Program-made: the position numbers and the translations under genes
Part shown: in pieces, positions 5,210 to 6,055 of the stretch
How positions within the stretch are numbered: the first letter of the stretch is position 1
Layout: every line of letters starts with the position of its first letter
DNA from: Candidatus Iainarchaeum sp.
GTDB taxonomy: Archaea > Iainarchaeota > Iainarchaeia > Iainarchaeales > DTGL01
NCBI GenBank assembly: GCA_017608575.1
Contig: JAFCFP010000056.1
Location: 1-6,055, forward strand
Direction of reading: 5' to 3'
Length of the DNA stretch: 6,055 bases
The notes under the pieces: generated by a model
The model's database searches: none
Seen by the model: the letters and a program-made list of their open reading frames with translations, nothing else
Told to the model about the DNA's origin: nothing

Positions 5210-6055
5210 ATGTACAAATTCATAATACAGGGTGTTGTCCAAGGAGTTGGTTTCAGGCCATACATTTACAATGCCTGCAAAAAAGCCGGTTTGAAGGGCT
5301 ATGTTCAAAACACAGGCAATGGTGTAATAGTTGAAGTGGACAACAAGGAAAAATTCATTAAAATACTCAAAGAAGTGCCCCCACTTGCAAGAATTGATTC
5401 TTTTAAAGTGGAAAAAATTCCCTCACAACAAAAATTCACTGATTTCACAATCAAGAAAAGCTCTGGAAAAGGGTTTGCTGAAATTCCACCTGACTTATAT
5501 TTATGCAATGATTGCCTTAAAGAACTCCGCGATACAAAAAACAGAAGGCACAATTATTTTTTTATTACATGCACTAATTGTGGTCCCCGTTTTTCCATTA
5601 CAAAAAAAAGCCCTTATGATAGGAAAACAACCACTATGAACGAATTCCAAATGTGCAAGCAATGCAGAAAAGAATACACTGATCCAAGCAATAGGCGTTA
5701 TCACGCTCAAACAATTGCCTGCCATAATTGTGGTCCAAAACTGTCGCTTTTAATTAATGGAAAGAAAGCAAAAGGGAAAACTCAACTTGAATTAATAAAG
5801 CAAGCCGCGGAATTAATAAAAAACAACAAAATAGTGGCAATTAAGGGAATTGGCGGCTTTCACTTGGCGTGCAATCTAAAAACAAAAACAGCAAAAAAAT
5901 TAAGAAAAATAACGAATAGGCCAAACAAGCCCTATGCAGTAATGTGCCGTGACATTAAAATGGTTCGCAGAATTGCGTTGCCAACTGACAAAGAAAAACA
6001 ATTGCTTGAATCAATTGAAAGACCAATTGTATTAGTTAAAAAGAAAAAACCCTTA
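5210..6055 (+). CDS. hypF: Carbamoyltransferase HypF, N-terminal 282 residues (cut by the window end)
   Basis: HypF takes the carbamoyl group from carbamoyl phosphate, activates it with ATP and passes it to the C-terminal Cys of HypE, which dehydrates it to the CN ligand of the [NiFe]-hydrogenase active site; it acts in the cytoplasm. The frame runs open from ATG 5210 to the last base. Domain order fits the family. An acylphosphatase domain (1-90) has Q-G-V-V-Q-G-V-G-F-R-P-Y at 7-18, with the expected catalytic Arg16 and Asn34. Two zinc fingers follow with spacing C-x2-C-x18-C-x2-C (Cys 99, 102, 121, 124 and 149, 152, 171, 174), each ending in C-G-P. The YrdC-like domain then starts with V-A-I-K-G-I-G-G-F-H-L-A-C and R-P-N-K-P-Y-A-V-M. 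Full HypF proteins are about 750 residues, so roughly the last 60% (rest of YrdC plus the Kae1-like domain) lies to the right. The start has no Shine-Dalgarno sequence, consistent with leaderless initiation. Identification is firm. Confidence 0.96.
   Translation, partial: MYKFIIQGVVQGVGFRPYIYNACKKAGLKGYVQNTGNGVIVEVDNKEKFIKILKEVPPLARIDSFKVEKIPSQQKFTDFTIKKSSGKGFAEIPPDLYLCNDCLKELRDTKNRRHNYFFITCTNCGPRFSITKKSPYDRKTTTMNEFQMCKQCRKEYTDPSNRRYHAQTIACHNCGPKLSLLINGKKAKGKTQLELIKQAAELIKNNKIVAIKGIGGFHLACNLKTKTAKKLRKITNRPNKPYAVMCRDIKMVRRIALPTDKEKQLLESIERPIVLVKKKKPL

Overview
The window is AT-rich and carries six protein-coding genes: one truncated at the left edge, one truncated at the right edge and four complete. 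The most likely source is an archaeon of the DPANN type, perhaps Diapherotrites-like. The reasons are indirect. Most genes lack a clear Shine-Dalgarno sequence. AT-rich TATA-like boxes and plain T-tracts sit where archaeal promoters and terminators would be. Two lipoproteins have Thr/Pro-rich stalks and small Cys modules of a style I associate with DPANN and CPR surface proteins. No marker gene proves the lineage, and a bacterium is not excluded.

Layout. Bases 2-403 (+) are the 3' end of a gene that may encode a transglutaminase-like cysteine-protease fold. Bases 404-563 are intergenic, with a perfect cUUCGg hairpin and a TATA-like box. Bases 564-1841 (+) encode a lipoprotein made of two copies of a unit: stalk, Cys-x11-Cys motif, Thr/Pro linker and a DUF4352-like beta domain. 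Bases 1842-2228 hold no convincing gene and lie between convergent transcription units. Bases 2229-2846 and 2908-3867 (-) encode two basic, all-helical proteins of unknown function that appear to be distant paralogues in one operon. Divergent from them, 3937-5151 (+) encodes a second lipoprotein with a Thr/Pro stalk, two identically spaced six-Cys modules and an M23-peptidase-like domain that appears to have lost its zinc site. After a T9 tract, 5210-6055 (+) is the first 282 codons of hypF, the carbamoyltransferase that makes the CN ligand of [NiFe] hydrogenase.

How the genes relate. The two lipoproteins point to an extracytoplasmic surface locus. The helical pair shares a divergent promoter region with the second lipoprotein, which weakly suggests co-regulation. 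hypF is the only gene with a firmly known role and implies a [NiFe] hydrogenase elsewhere in the genome; it seems functionally separate from its neighbours.

The strongest second-look signals are duplications at several scales: an in-frame 33-bp direct repeat in the left-edge gene, an in-frame 41-bp perfect repeat within an otherwise diverged duplication in the first lipoprotein, the exact duplication of Cys spacing in the second lipoprotein, and a repeated P-x-x-x-R-x-x-F-type unit in the helical pair. I see no CRISPR array, insertion sequence, tRNA or rRNA.
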